Positions 1 through 7,999 of a stretch of 64,000 bases of DNA are shown piece by piece; position 1 is the first letter of the stretch, and every line of letters begins with the position of its first letter. The DNA lies in assembly GCA_002256145.1 (NCBI GenBank), contig NKIP01000003.1:124001-188000 (forward strand), written 5' to 3'. The position numbers were made by a program, and so were the translations under genes. The stretch comes from Comamonadaceae bacterium PBBC1. GTDB taxonomy: Bacteria > Pseudomonadota > Gammaproteobacteria > Burkholderiales > Burkholderiaceae_C. The notes below the pieces were generated by a model. It ran no database searches. It was not told the origin of the DNA and saw only the letters and a program-made list of their open reading frames with translations.

Positions 1-1
1 T

Positions 2-304
2 GGCACCGAAGACAAACGACCTGCCGCCGAAGCTTTTCTGGCCGAGTTGGGCCTGACTTGGTCACAAGCAGCGGCCATGGGGGACGACTGGCCCGATTTG
101 CCGGTGATGCAGCGAGCCGCCTTCGCCTGCGCCCCGGCCAATGCCCATGCGCAAGCCAAGGCACTGGCCCACCACGTCACCACCGAACGCGGGGGTGAAG
201 GTGCAGCTCGCGCGTTTTGTGATCTGCTGCTGGTCGCGGGTGGGCACTACGCCGGTTTGCTGGCCCAAGTCGGGCACCACGACCACCCCGGGGCCTCGGC
301 ATGA
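2..304 (+). CDS. kdsC: 3-deoxy-D-manno-octulosonate 8-phosphate phosphatase, C-terminal part (5' truncated by window edge)
   Basis: The open frame runs in from the window edge and stops at TGA 302-304, leaving the last 100 residues. The segment GDDWPDLPVM is the C-terminal HAD-superfamily acidic motif, and the following AFACAPANAHAQAKALAHHVT matches the tail of KdsC phosphatases, which release Kdo from Kdo-8-phosphate for lipid A core synthesis in the cytoplasm. The stop overlaps the lptC start by four bases (ATGA), the usual kdsC-lptC coupling. The catalytic N-terminal Asp motif is outside the window, so the assignment rests on the C-terminal motif and synteny. Confidence 0.85.
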   Translation, partial: GTEDKRPAAEAFLAELGLTWSQAAAMGDDWPDLPVMQRAAFACAPANAHAQAKALAHHVTTERGGEGAARAFCDLLLVAGGHYAGLLAQVGHHDHPGASA

Positions 305-924
305 ATGCTTGGGTGCGTTTTCGTCGCAGCCTGGACCGGTTGACACTCTACGTCCCCTTGATCATCATGGCCACTTTGGCCCTGGGCAGTTGGTGGTTGG
401 TTCGCAGCATGCCCGATCTGCTGCCCGCAGACCCTGACCGGCCTGTGCGCACCGATCCGGATTATCAATTGCAAAATTTCACGGTCAAAAATTTTGATGG
501 CTCAGGCCAATTGACGCGGCAAATCAGCGGAGAGGCCGCAACGCACTTGCCACAAGCCAATGAGTTGCACATCCAGCGCATTCGCATCTTTGCCCAAAAT
601 GAGCAGGGCAGCCAATTGAACGCCGAGGCCGACCAAGGCATCTCCAGTGACAACGACAACCGGTTCACCTTGATCGGAAATGTGCGGGCTGTTCGACAAG
701 CCGATGCACACACTCCTTTAACACGGCTGCAAGGTGAACGATTAACGGCCATTTTGAACGAAGACCGCCTGGTGTCTTCTCTGCCCGTCGTGATCACCCG
801 CCAACGCGATGTTTTCACCTCTGAAACTTTGGATTTCAATACCCGCTCGGGCCAATACCTGATGCAAGGGCGTGTCAAAGCCACGCTCATGCCCACCGCT
901 GGAAAGCACACAAGCCCCAAATAA
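301..924 (+). CDS. lptC: LPS export ABC transporter periplasmic protein LptC
   Basis: A 207-residue protein with one N-terminal membrane anchor (about residues 17-37) and a periplasmic region with the LptC/OstA-like beta-jellyroll pattern (QLQNFTVKNFDGSGQLTRQI, then TLIGNVRA and SETLDFNTRSGQYLMQGRV). LptC links the LptBFG ABC transporter to LptA in moving LPS across the periplasm. The start overlaps the kdsC stop, so it is translationally coupled. In many relatives lptA-lptB follow directly; here the operon ends at a strong terminator, so lptAB must lie elsewhere. Length and architecture are normal for the family. Confidence 0.9.
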   Translation: MNAWVRFRRSLDRLTLYVPLIIMATLALGSWWLVRSMPDLLPADPDRPVRTDPDYQLQNFTVKNFDGSGQLTRQISGEAATHLPQANELHIQRIRIFAQNEQGSQLNAEADQGISSDNDNRFTLIGNVRAVRQADAHTPLTRLQGERLTAILNEDRLVSSLPVVITRQRDVFTSETLDFNTRSGQYLMQGRVKATLMPTAGKHTSPK

Positions 925-1044
925 GCATGGAACACCGCGGGTCTGTGCACACGTTCCAATCCATCGCAGGCAAATCAGATCGTGCAAGTCTGACCCCATG
1001 CAACAAGCCTTCGCGATGAATTGAAGTACTGCTCTGTTCAATTG

Positions 1045-1072
1045 AAAAAGCCCTGCATGGCAGGGCTTTTTT
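1045..1072. terminator. bidirectional Rho-independent terminator between lptC and the RRM gene
   Basis: Near-perfect hairpin with arms GCCCTGC (1050-1056) and GCAGGGC (1060-1066) and a three-base loop, flanked by an A-run on the left and a T-run on the right. It therefore works on both strands. It sits between the convergent lptC and the glycine-rich RNA-binding protein gene. Confidence 0.92.
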
Positions 1073-1113
1073 GATCAAAGGCTGAAGCTTTAGGGGTTCA
1101 GCCTGGCACGGAC

Positions 1114-1692
1114 TCAGTAACCGCCGCCGTAGCCGCCACCGCCTTCACGGCGACCGCCACCCGAGCCTCCGCGAGGACCCGCGCCGTAGGGGCTGCGGAA
1201 TCCGCCACCGCCTTCACGGCCACCGCCTTCACGACCGCCGCCGTAGCCGCCGCCTTCACGACCGCCGCCGTAACCGCCGCCACCTTCACGGCCGCCGCCG
1301 TAACCGCCACCGCCTTCACGGCCACCGCCGTAACCGCCGCCGCCTTCACGGCCGCCACCGAAGCCGCCGCCGCCTTCACGGCGACCACCGCCGTAACCAC
1401 CGCCACCACCAAAACCGCCGCCACCTGTGCGTGGAGGACGTGCTTCCATGGGGCGAGCTTCGTTGACGACCACATTGCGACCGCCGAGGGCTTGGCCGTT
1501 CATGCCATTGATGGCCGCTTGGGCTTCGTTGTCGCTGCCCATTTCCACAAAACCAAAACCCTTGGAACGGCCCGTGTCACGTTCCATCATGACTTTGGCG
1601 CTGGTCACCATGCCAAACTCACCAAAAGCTTGTTCCAGATCAGCGTCTCGAACCGAATATGGCAGGTTGCCAACGTAAAGTTTATTGCCCAT
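1114..1692 (-). CDS. RRM RNA-binding protein with glycine-rich repeat tail
   Basis: Residues 1-80 are one RNA recognition motif with RNP2 (LYVGNL, 5-10) and RNP1 (RSKGFGFVEM, 42-51). Residues about 90-192 are low complexity, built from repeats of GGGREGGGGYGG type with interspersed Tyr, Phe and Arg. The design matches bacterial Rbp proteins, often cold-induced, that bind RNA; the RGG/YGG-like tail probably gives weak multivalent RNA contacts. A ribosome-binding site (GAGGAG) lies about 8 bases before the ATG. The repeats run also at DNA level (GC-rich 27-33 bp units), a likely source of length polymorphism. Specific targets cannot be told. Confidence 0.9.
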   Translation of the reverse strand: MGNKLYVGNLPYSVRDADLEQAFGEFGMVTSAKVMMERDTGRSKGFGFVEMGSDNEAQAAINGMNGQALGGRNVVVNEARPMEARPPRTGGGGFGGGGGYGGGRREGGGGFGGGREGGGGYGGGREGGGGYGGGREGGGGYGGGREGGGYGGGREGGGREGGGGFRSPYGAGPRGGSGGGRREGGGGYGGGY

Positions 1693-1873
1693 AAAAGGGA
1701 CTCCTCAAAACACAGAAATAAAAGCGATGGAGTTCCGAAAGCGCATTCAACAAGCCTGAAAACCACGGAAGGAAAGCGAAACTGATCTGGTCACCGCAAA
1801 CATTGCCTCACTGTTTTTTTCAGAAAAGCACAATAATTATGCGTCATAAATCCAAAAACTGTGCAATGAAAAT

Positions 1874-1907
1874 CGCCTCATAGCCCGTATTCAGGGGCTT
1901 TGAGGCG
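1874..1907. terminator. hairpin downstream of amt, possible terminator
   Basis: Inverted repeat CGCCTCA (1874-1880) / TGAGGCG (1901-1907) with an inner AGCCC/GGGCT pairing. Read on the minus strand it follows the amt stop directly and ends in a short T-run. The T-run is weak, so termination efficiency is uncertain. The rest of 1693-1920 is the promoter/5' UTR side of the RRM gene and shows no further gene. Confidence 0.55.
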
Positions 1908-1920
1908 CTGTTTTGTGGTT

Positions 1921-3123
1921 TTACCAACTGACCTCACGGTCTGGTGTGGCACTGATTTTGTGAACGCTCAGATCTGCTCCATCGTATTCTTCCTCTTGGC
2001 TCATTTTCAGACCCAAGGTGACCTTTAAAACACCATAAACCAGCACACCACCCAACAGGGCCCAAACAATTCCCAAACCCGTTCCTATCAATTGGGCGGT
2101 GAAGTTGACCCCCCCCAAGCCACCCAAAGCTTGCGTGCCGAAAAGTCCTGCGGCCAATCCACCCCATACACCACACAGACCATGCAATGGCCAAACACCC
2201 AGCACATCGTCAATCTTCCATTTGTTTTGGGTCAGTGTGAACATGACCACAAACAAACCACCGGCCACAGCACCCGTCACCAGCGCACCAAAAGGGTGCA
2301 TCAAGTCGGAACCTGCACACACGGCAACCAATCCAGCCAAAGGTCCGTTGTGCACAAAACCGGGATCATTTTTGCCCATCAACAAAGCCACCAAGGTGCC
2401 GCCCACCATGGCCATCAAAGAGTTGACAGCCACCAGGCCTGAGATTTTGTCAAGCGTTTGAGCGCTCATCACGTTGAAGCCGAACCATCCCACAATCAAG
2501 ATCCAGGAGCCCAAAGCCAAAAAAGGGATGCTCGATGGCGGGTGCGCCGAGACTTGACCATCTTTACGGTAACGGTTGTAACGTGCACCCAACAGCACCA
2601 CGGCAGGCAAAGCAATCCAGCCGCCCATGGCGTGCACCACGACCGAGCCAGCAAAGTCATGGAACTCATCGCCCGTGACCGCCTTGATCCAAGCTTGCAC
2701 ACCAAAATGCTGATTCCAGGCAATGCCCTCAAAAAAGGGATACACAAAACCCACAATCACCGCCGTGGCGATGAGCTGTGGCCAAAATTTGGCCCGCTCG
2801 GCAATACCACCCGAAATGATGGCGGGAATGGCCGCTGCAAAAGTCAGCAAAAAGAAAAACTTGACCAATTCATAGCCGTTTTTAGCAGCCAGTTGTTCGG
2901 CCCCGACAAAGAAGGTTGTGCCATAAGCCACGCTGTAACCGACCACAAAATAAACCACGGTCGACACGGAAAAGTCCACCAAAATCTTGACCAGCGCATT
3001 AACCTGGTTTTTTTTGCGTACCGTGCCCAGCTCTAAAAATGCAAAACCAGCGTGCATGGCCAAGACCATGATGCCGCCCAACAAAATAAATAGCGCATCC
3101 GCGCCCTGTTTCAGTGCTTCCAT
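1921..3123 (-). CDS. amt: ammonium channel/transporter (Amt family)
   Basis: A 400-residue polytopic protein with about 11 hydrophobic segments, starting directly in the first one with no signal peptide. Family landmarks: the Asp of HDFAGS (D156), first pore histidine in VVVHAMGG (H164), twin histidine in WPLHGLCGVWG (H314), and the GGIAERAKFWP signature. Conducts ammonium/ammonia across the inner membrane. No glnK sits next to it, unlike the common glnK-amtB pair. The short C-terminal tail (after about residue 370) is the usual PII contact region. Upstream there is a possible sigma-54 element and an inverted repeat. Confidence 0.93.
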   Translation of the reverse strand: MEALKQGADALFILLGGIMVLAMHAGFAFLELGTVRKKNQVNALVKILVDFSVSTVVYFVVGYSVAYGTTFFVGAEQLAAKNGYELVKFFFLLTFAAAIPAIISGGIAERAKFWPQLIATAVIVGFVYPFFEGIAWNQHFGVQAWIKAVTGDEFHDFAGSVVVHAMGGWIALPAVVLLGARYNRYRKDGQVSAHPPSSIPFLALGSWILIVGWFGFNVMSAQTLDKISGLVAVNSLMAMVGGTLVALLMGKNDPGFVHNGPLAGLVAVCAGSDLMHPFGALVTGAVAGGLFVVMFTLTQNKWKIDDVLGVWPLHGLCGVWGGLAAGLFGTQALGGLGGVNFTAQLIGTGLGIVWALLGGVLVYGVLKVTLGLKMSQEEEYDGADLSVHKISATPDREVSW

Positions 3124-3151
3124 GACCGTCTCTCAAGGTTTTTTGATCTAA

Positions 3152-3212
3152 ATTGGTGCAAAAAGGGTTTCAAACCTCTTGGCGCACCAAACGAAAGCAA
3201 GAAATAGGCCCA
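3152..3212 (-). promoter_or_regulatory. possible sigma-54 promoter and inverted repeat upstream of amt
   Basis: Read on the minus strand, GGG-CCTATTTCTT-GC-T (about 3196-3212) keeps the GG-N10-GC spacing of a -24/-12 promoter, which would suit a nitrogen-regulated amt gene. Downstream of it lies an inverted repeat, TTGGTGC (3153-3159) / GCACCAA (3184-3190), with a smaller palindrome (GGTTTCAAACC) inside. The GGTGC/GCACC arms resemble NtrC half-sites but their position would be unusual. Inference only. Confidence 0.3.
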
Positions 3213-3288
3213 AATTGATGCACACCGGCACAACAGGCCCACATCGCTCACGTAAGATTCGCCATCTTTGACTCTGTGAAACCATCCT

Positions 3289-3855
3289 ATGGAAGCCTTC
3301 CTTGTCTCCACCGGCATCGTCGCCCTGGCCGAAATGGGCGACAAAACCCAACTCTTGTCCCTGGTGCTGGCCGCCCGTTTTCGCAAACCCTGGCCCATTG
3401 TGCTGGGCATTTTGGTCGCCACACTGGCCAACCATGGTCTGGCCGGTGCCGTGGGCAGCTGGGTCACCACCGTCATGGGACCCGATGTGCTGCGCTGGGT
3501 CTTGGGCGCATCGTTCATTGCGATGGCCGTATGGATGCTCATTCCCGACAAACTGGACGACGGTGAAGGGGACAGCGCCCCGCGCATGGGCGTGTTCCTG
3601 ACCACGGTGGTCGCCTTCTTTTTGGCAGAAATGGGCGACAAAACCCAAATCGCCACGGTCATGTTGGCCGCGCAATACAACGCCTGGTTTGCCGTGGTGG
3701 CGGGCACCACGCTGGGTATGATGCTGGCCAACGCCCCGGTGGTGTGGTTGGGCGATGCGATCACCAAACGCGTGCCACTGCGTCTGGTGCACCTGATCTC
3801 GGCGGGTATTTTTGCTGTGCTGGGCGTGATCGCGCTGTCGGGCTGGGGGGCCTAA
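3289..3855 (+). CDS. GDT1/TMEM165 (UPF0016) family cation transporter, probable Mn2+ exporter
   Basis: 188 residues, six hydrophobic segments arranged as two homologous halves, each carrying the family signature EMGDKTQ (about residues 15-21 and 113-119). UPF0016 members exchange divalent cations; characterised bacterial members (such as Vibrio MneA) export manganese, and eukaryotic homologues supply Mn2+/Ca2+ to the Golgi. The acidic residues in the repeated motif form the cation site. A manganese-sensing yybP-ykoY riboswitch, common upstream of such genes, was looked for in 3124-3288 and not recognised. Substrate is inferred from the family. Confidence 0.88.
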   Translation: MEAFLVSTGIVALAEMGDKTQLLSLVLAARFRKPWPIVLGILVATLANHGLAGAVGSWVTTVMGPDVLRWVLGASFIAMAVWMLIPDKLDDGEGDSAPRMGVFLTTVVAFFLAEMGDKTQIATVMLAAQYNAWFAVVAGTTLGMMLANAPVVWLGDAITKRVPLRLVHLISAGIFAVLGVIALSGWGA

Positions 3856-3920
3856 ACGACAGTAGCGCGTGCCACGCTGTGCGCGGTTCCTCGCAGGAGC
3901 GCACCCTGTGCGCGATGGTC

Positions 3921-4736
3921 TCAGGTGGATGGCTGGCGTTTATAAATGACGTGGTACACCCCGGCCACCCACAACGCACCGCCCACCACATTGCCCAAAA
4001 TCACGGGCAGCAAGTTGCCCCACATGCCGCTCCAGGTGACGGCGGTGTGGCCCGTCAGTCCACCGTGTTGCAGCAGCATGGCCAGCGGCATCAAGTACAT
4101 GTTGGCAATGCTGTGCTCAAAGCCTGCAGCCACAAAAGCCATCACGGGCAGCACCACGGCCACCGCTTTGTCGGTCACGCTGCGCCCGCCCATGGCCATC
4201 CAAACGGCCATGCACACCAGCACATTGCACAGCACCCCGCGCAGCAAGGCCGTGACAAAGGGCAGCTCTTGTTTGGCCACGGCCATTTGCACCACCTTGT
4301 GGCCAATCGCCCCGCCGTTCAGGCTGGTGTGTCCACTGGCCCACACCAACAGCGCCAGTCCAGCGGCCCCCACAAAGTTGGCCGCGCACACAATGGCCCA
4401 GTTGCGCAGCACCTGCCCCGTGCTGACCCGGCCATCGGCCCAGGCCATGACAATCAGGTTGTTGCCGGTGAACAGCTCGGCCCCGGCCACCACCACCATG
4501 AACAAGCCCAAAGAAAACACCAGCCCGCCCAGCACCGCGCTGGCGGCAAAGCCCAAAGTGGGGTCGGACTTGACCAGTACAAACAGCATGGCCCCCAGGC
4601 CAATAAAGGCCCCGGCCAACACACCCAGCAAAGCCAGCGGCAATAGGCTCATGCGAGCTTTGGCCTCGCCCACAATCTCGACGCGGCGGGCAATTTCGGC
4701 GGGGCTATAGGCGTCCGAGCCATAGAGTTCTGCCAT
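3921..4736 (-). CDS. formate/nitrite transporter (FNT) family channel
   Basis: 271 residues with six membrane segments. FNT signatures present: GAELFTGNN (about 85-93), CNVLVCMAVW (Asn about 171) and GFEHSIANMY (His about 208), the residues that correspond to the gating His and Asn of FocA. Transports small monovalent anions (formate, nitrite or similar). The start at 4736 is preferred to the ATG 15 bases upstream because GGAGAA sits five to nine bases before it. Which anion is carried cannot be told; no formate or nitrite enzyme genes are adjacent. It converges on the GDT1-type gene across a short GC-rich hairpin (3879-3904). Confidence 0.88.
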   Translation of the reverse strand: MAELYGSDAYSPAEIARRVEIVGEAKARMSLLPLALLGVLAGAFIGLGAMLFVLVKSDPTLGFAASAVLGGLVFSLGLFMVVVAGAELFTGNNLIVMAWADGRVSTGQVLRNWAIVCAANFVGAAGLALLVWASGHTSLNGGAIGHKVVQMAVAKQELPFVTALLRGVLCNVLVCMAVWMAMGGRSVTDKAVAVVLPVMAFVAAGFEHSIANMYLMPLAMLLQHGGLTGHTAVTWSGMWGNLLPVILGNVVGGALWVAGVYHVIYKRQPST

Positions 4737-4771
4737 GTGTTCTCCATGCAAAAGGGGGATCTGTTCGCCCT

Positions 4772-4777
4772 TATACT
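4772..4777 (+). promoter_or_regulatory. candidate -10 box of the metX leader
   Basis: TATACT sits about 10 bases before the start of the riboswitch P1 stem, which is the spacing expected if transcription starts just upstream of the aptamer. No convincing -35 box is visible 17 bases upstream. Confidence 0.45.
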
Positions 4778-4783
4778 CGCGAT

Positions 4784-4853
4784 ATGCGCCGATTTGAACC
4801 CGATTGCGGGCGCCGCACCTACAAAGGTTGCGAAATTCAGCTAAATGGCGTGT
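4784..4853 (+). promoter_or_regulatory. SAM-II-type riboswitch (metA/SAM_alpha motif) upstream of metX
   Basis: P1 pairs GCGCC (4786-4790) with GGCGC (4809-4813). The P1 loop GATTTGAACCCGATTGC closely follows the SAM-II consensus loop, and the downstream pseudoknot strand GCTAAA (4840-4845) is present with its A-rich context. Between P1 and the pseudoknot strand is an extra hairpin, CGCACC (4814-4819) with GGTTGCG (4826-4832). The motif lies between a TATACT box and metX, the expected target of S-adenosylmethionine feedback. Recognition is by eye against the remembered family consensus. Confidence 0.8.
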
Positions 4854-4867
4854 GTTTCATCCCACAG

Positions 4868-4906
4868 AAACCCGGCCCAGCTGACTGCGAAGCCGGGTTT
4901 TGTTTT
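4868..4906 (+). terminator. Rho-independent terminator of the metX riboswitch (attenuator)
   Basis: Perfect stem AAACCCGGC (4868-4876) / GCCGGGTTT (4892-4900) followed by TGTTTT. It lies between the SAM-II-like aptamer and the metX ATG and points toward metX, so it is best read as a conditional terminator rather than the end of a gene; the gene to the left is on the other strand. Confidence 0.85.
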
Positions 4907-4928
4907 ATTGCACACCACCACACATTAG

Positions 4929-6074
4929 ATGCTGATTGCCCAGTCCCAAAGCATGCTGTTTGAAGCCCCTTTGCCTTTGCAAAGCGGTGCATCCCTCCGT
5001 GGCTATTCGCTGAGCTACGAAACCTACGGCACGCTCAACGCCGACAAATCCAACGCCGTGCTGATCTGCCACGCGCTCAACGCCTCGCACCATGTGGCGG
5101 GCGTCTATGCCGACCAGCCCAAAAACCTGGGCTGGTGGGACAACATGATCGGCCCGGGCAAGTCGCTCGACACGGACCACTTTTTTGTCATTGGCGTGAA
5201 CAACTTGGGCTCGTGTTTTGGCTCGACCGGCCCCATGCACATCAACCCCGACACCGGGCGCGTGTACGGCGCGGACTTTCCGGTGGTCACGGTGGAAGAC
5301 TGGGTCAACGCCCAGGCCCGCTTGCTGGACGCCTTGGGCATCGAACAACTGGCTGCCGTGATGGGCGGGAGCCTCGGTGGCATGCAGGCGCTGAGTTGGA
5401 CGCTGCAATACCCCGAGCGCATGAAGCACGCAGTGGTGGTGGCCAGCGCCCCCAACCTGAACGCCGAAAACATCGCCTTCAACGAAGTGGCCCGCCGTGC
5501 CATCGTGACCGACCCGGACTTTCACAACGGCCACTTTTACGCGCACGGCGTGGTGCCCAAACGCGGCCTGCGCATCGCCCGCATGATTGGCCACATCACG
5601 TATTTGAGCGACGACGTGATGAACGAAAAGTTTGGCCGTGAGCTGCGCAGTGCAGTCAACAGCCCTACCGGCTACAAATACTCCACGCAGGAAGTCGAAT
5701 TCCAGATCGAAAGTTACCTGCGTTACCAAGGCGACAAGTTCAGCGAGTACTTTGACGCCAACACCTATTTGCTGATCACCCGGGCGCTCGATTACTTTGA
5801 CCCGGCCCGCGCCTTTGGTGGCGACCTGTCCAAAGCGCTGGAGCGTGCCATCTGCAAGTTTTTGCTGATCAGCTTCACCACCGACTGGCGCTTTTCGCCG
5901 GCCCGCAGCCGCGAAATCGTCAAAGGCCTGATCGACAACCGCCGTGACGTGAGCTACGCCGAGATTGACGCGCCGCACGGCCACGACGCCTTTTTGCTCG
6001 ACGACGAGCGCTACATGAACGTGGTGCGGGCCTACTTCGGCCAGATCGCCAACAGCCTGGGAGGTGCCGCATGA
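4929..6074 (+). CDS. metX: homoserine O-acyltransferase MetX
   Basis: 381-residue alpha/beta hydrolase. The nucleophile elbow GGSLGG places Ser148; Asp319 (FTTDWRF) and His352 (PHGHDAF) complete the expected triad. Converts homoserine to O-acetyl- or O-succinyl-homoserine, the first committed step of methionine synthesis. Many betaproteobacterial MetX enzymes use succinyl-CoA, and the donor cannot be decided here. It overlaps metW by four bases (ATGA) and is preceded by the riboswitch and terminator described above, fitting feedback control by SAM. A 359-residue open frame on the opposite strand is a codon-usage shadow. Confidence 0.95.
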   Translation: MLIAQSQSMLFEAPLPLQSGASLRGYSLSYETYGTLNADKSNAVLICHALNASHHVAGVYADQPKNLGWWDNMIGPGKSLDTDHFFVIGVNNLGSCFGSTGPMHINPDTGRVYGADFPVVTVEDWVNAQARLLDALGIEQLAAVMGGSLGGMQALSWTLQYPERMKHAVVVASAPNLNAENIAFNEVARRAIVTDPDFHNGHFYAHGVVPKRGLRIARMIGHITYLSDDVMNEKFGRELRSAVNSPTGYKYSTQEVEFQIESYLRYQGDKFSEYFDANTYLLITRALDYFDPARAFGGDLSKALERAICKFLLISFTTDWRFSPARSREIVKGLIDNRRDVSYAEIDAPHGHDAFLLDDERYMNVVRAYFGQIANSLGGAA

Positions 6075-6655
6075 GCGATCCTTTGATCATGCAAGCCATC
6101 GCCCGCCTGGTGCCGCAAGGCGCACGCGTGCTCGACCTGGGCTGCGGCGACGGTGCTTTGCTCGCCTATTTGCAAAAGCACAACGGCTGCACCGGCTATG
6201 GCGTCGAACTCGACGACGCCAATGTGCTGGCCTGCGCCCAGCGCGGCGTGAACGTGCTGCAGCTCAACCTTGACCAGGGCCTGAAAGTTTTTGCCGACCA
6301 GTCGTTTGATGTGGTGCTGCAGATCGACACGCTGCAACACCTGCGCAACGCCGAAACCATGCTGCGCGAGACCGCTCGCGTTGGAAAAATCGGCATCGTG
6401 GCTTTCCCCAACTTTGCGCACTGGTTCAACCGCCTGAGCGTGCTGCGTGGCCGCATGCCGGTGACCAAACGCCTGCCCTACCAGTGGTACGACACGCCCA
6501 ACATCCGCGTGGGCACCTATGCCGACTTTGCCGACCTGGCCGGCAAGAACGATTTGCGCATCCTCGATGCGTTTGGCCTGCAACACGGCCAGGAAGTGCG
6601 GTTTTTGCCCAACCTCATGGCCGGCACAGCAGTGTTCAAGTTGCAGCGTCCTTGA
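6071..6655 (+). CDS. metW: methionine biosynthesis protein MetW (SAM-dependent methyltransferase fold)
   Basis: 194 residues with the class I methyltransferase motif I LDLGCGDG (about 21-28) and the MetW-specific run [20 protein letters not shown]. In many proteobacteria metX and metW form a conserved pair and MetW is needed for, or strongly aids, homoserine acylation. The start codon overlaps the metX stop, so the pair is translationally coupled and shares the riboswitch. Confidence 0.94.
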   Translation: MSDPLIMQAIARLVPQGARVLDLGCGDGALLAYLQKHNGCTGYGVELDDANVLACAQRGVNVLQLNLDQGLKVFADQSFDVVLQIDTLQHLRNAETMLRETARVGKIGIVAFPNFAHWFNRLSVLRGRMPVTKRLPYQWYDTPNIRVGTYADFADLAGKNDLRILDAFGLQHGQEVRFLPNLMAGTAVFKLQRP

Positions 6656-6708
6656 GCCCTTGCCTGGGCTGATCCTGTGGGTCATGCGCCCTCCCTCTTT
6701 GGCCTTTC

Positions 6709-7920
6709 ATGACCCCATCTGCTTCGCACACCGATCATCCCGCCCATGCCCGCAGCCACTCCCCCTGGCTGATCGCCAACTTGCTGGCCCAAATCGCATT
6801 TGGGCTGCTGGCCATGACCTTGTGCCTGCCGTCCATGCAGGAATGGGGCGCCATCTTCGCCACCGACCAGGCCCATGTGCAGCTGACCTTCAGCGGCTAT
6901 GTGGTGGCCTATGGCGGGCTGCAATTGGTCTATGGCCCCCTGTCCGACCGGCATGGCCGCAAGCCTCTGTTGCTTGTGGGCCTCATGATTGCGGGCGTGG
7001 CCTCGGCGCTGGCCATGTTCACCACCGACATCCGCTGGCTCACGGCCGCACGCATTTTGCAAGGCGCAGGCTGCGCTGCCAGCATGGTGATCGGCCGCTC
7101 TTTGGTGCAAGACCTGTTTCAAGGACACCAACGCACGCGGGTCATGGCTTATGTCGGCATGTCCATGGGCCTGGTGCCGCCTCTGGCCACCTTGCTCGGC
7201 GGTCAAATCCATGTGCGTTGGGGCTGGCAAGCCAATTTTGGGCTGTTGACCCTGCTCGCCTTGGCTCTGGCCATGGCCGCCTGGCGTGGCCTGCCCACCC
7301 ATCAACCGCCCATCACCCGCGACAGCCACTGGCTGAGCGCCATGTTCAGCGCCTACAAGCGACTCATGCGTGAGCCGCGTTTTCTGCTTTACGTGCTCAT
7401 CCTCGCCGCCACCACCGCCACCTTCTATGTGTTTTTGGGGGGTGCACCCATCGTGCTCAAAGGCTATGGCATTGGCCCGGACGGCATTGGCTGGTTCATC
7501 ATGGCCGTGCCCATGTCCTACATCGTGGGCAACTTCATGACCTCACGCCTGATTCAGCAACTGGGCGAGCGCCGCATGATGGCCGCAGGCCAGGTGTTCA
7601 CCCTCACGGGCCTGGTGCTCATGCTGGCCTTGGGCCTGGCGGGTCTGAAAAACCCGCTGGCCGTGGCCCTGCCCTTGCTGCTCTTGGGTTTTGGTCATGG
7701 CCTGCTGAACCCGCCTGCGTTGGCAGGCACGGTGAGTGTGCTGCCTGCGCTGGCCGGCTCAGCCGCTGCAGTGGCAGGTTTGATGCAGCAACTGACCGGT
7801 GCCACCGGCGCGTATCTGGTGGGGCTGGTCAGTCACGACGGTGCCATCAACCTGGGCTGGATGATGCTCGCCTTCAGCCTGCTGGCCGCCTTTGCGCAGT
7901 GGGTGTTGCACCGGCGCTGA
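6709..7920 (+). CDS. Bcr/CflA-type MFS drug efflux transporter
   Basis: 403 residues with 12 hydrophobic segments and the major-facilitator loop signature GPLSDRHGRKPLLL between segments 2 and 3, followed by the drug-exporter-type stretch AARILQGAGCAASMVIGRSL typical of the Bcr/CflA subfamily. Probably a proton-coupled exporter of hydrophobic drugs or metabolites in the inner membrane. The gene stands 53 bases after metW on the same strand; no regulator is adjacent. Substrate unknown. Confidence 0.88.
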   Translation: MTPSASHTDHPAHARSHSPWLIANLLAQIAFGLLAMTLCLPSMQEWGAIFATDQAHVQLTFSGYVVAYGGLQLVYGPLSDRHGRKPLLLVGLMIAGVASALAMFTTDIRWLTAARILQGAGCAASMVIGRSLVQDLFQGHQRTRVMAYVGMSMGLVPPLATLLGGQIHVRWGWQANFGLLTLLALALAMAAWRGLPTHQPPITRDSHWLSAMFSAYKRLMREPRFLLYVLILAATTATFYVFLGGAPIVLKGYGIGPDGIGWFIMAVPMSYIVGNFMTSRLIQQLGERRMMAAGQVFTLTGLVLMLALGLAGLKNPLAVALPLLLLGFGHGLLNPPALAGTVSVLPALAGSAAAVAGLMQQLTGATGAYLVGLVSHDGAINLGWMMLAFSLLAAFAQWVLHRR

Positions 7921-7999
7921 AGACTGCACGGCATCAACACCAATGCGCACGAACAAGCCGCACCTGTCGGGGCGTCCCAGAAAACGATGGCCCCACCCA

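Noticed and set aside
3124-3288. yybP-ykoY manganese riboswitch before the GDT1-type gene
   Set aside because: The conserved aptamer loops were not found in either strand of the spacer.
4781-4850. Possible tRNA (GATTTGAACCC resembles a T-loop complement)
   Set aside because: No acceptor stem or anticodon arm can be built; the same bases fit a SAM-II aptamer with its pseudoknot strand.
4905-5984. 359-residue open frame antisense to metX
   Set aside because: Low-complexity His/Val/Ala-rich translation typical of the opposite strand of GC-rich genes; metX on the other strand has complete family motifs.
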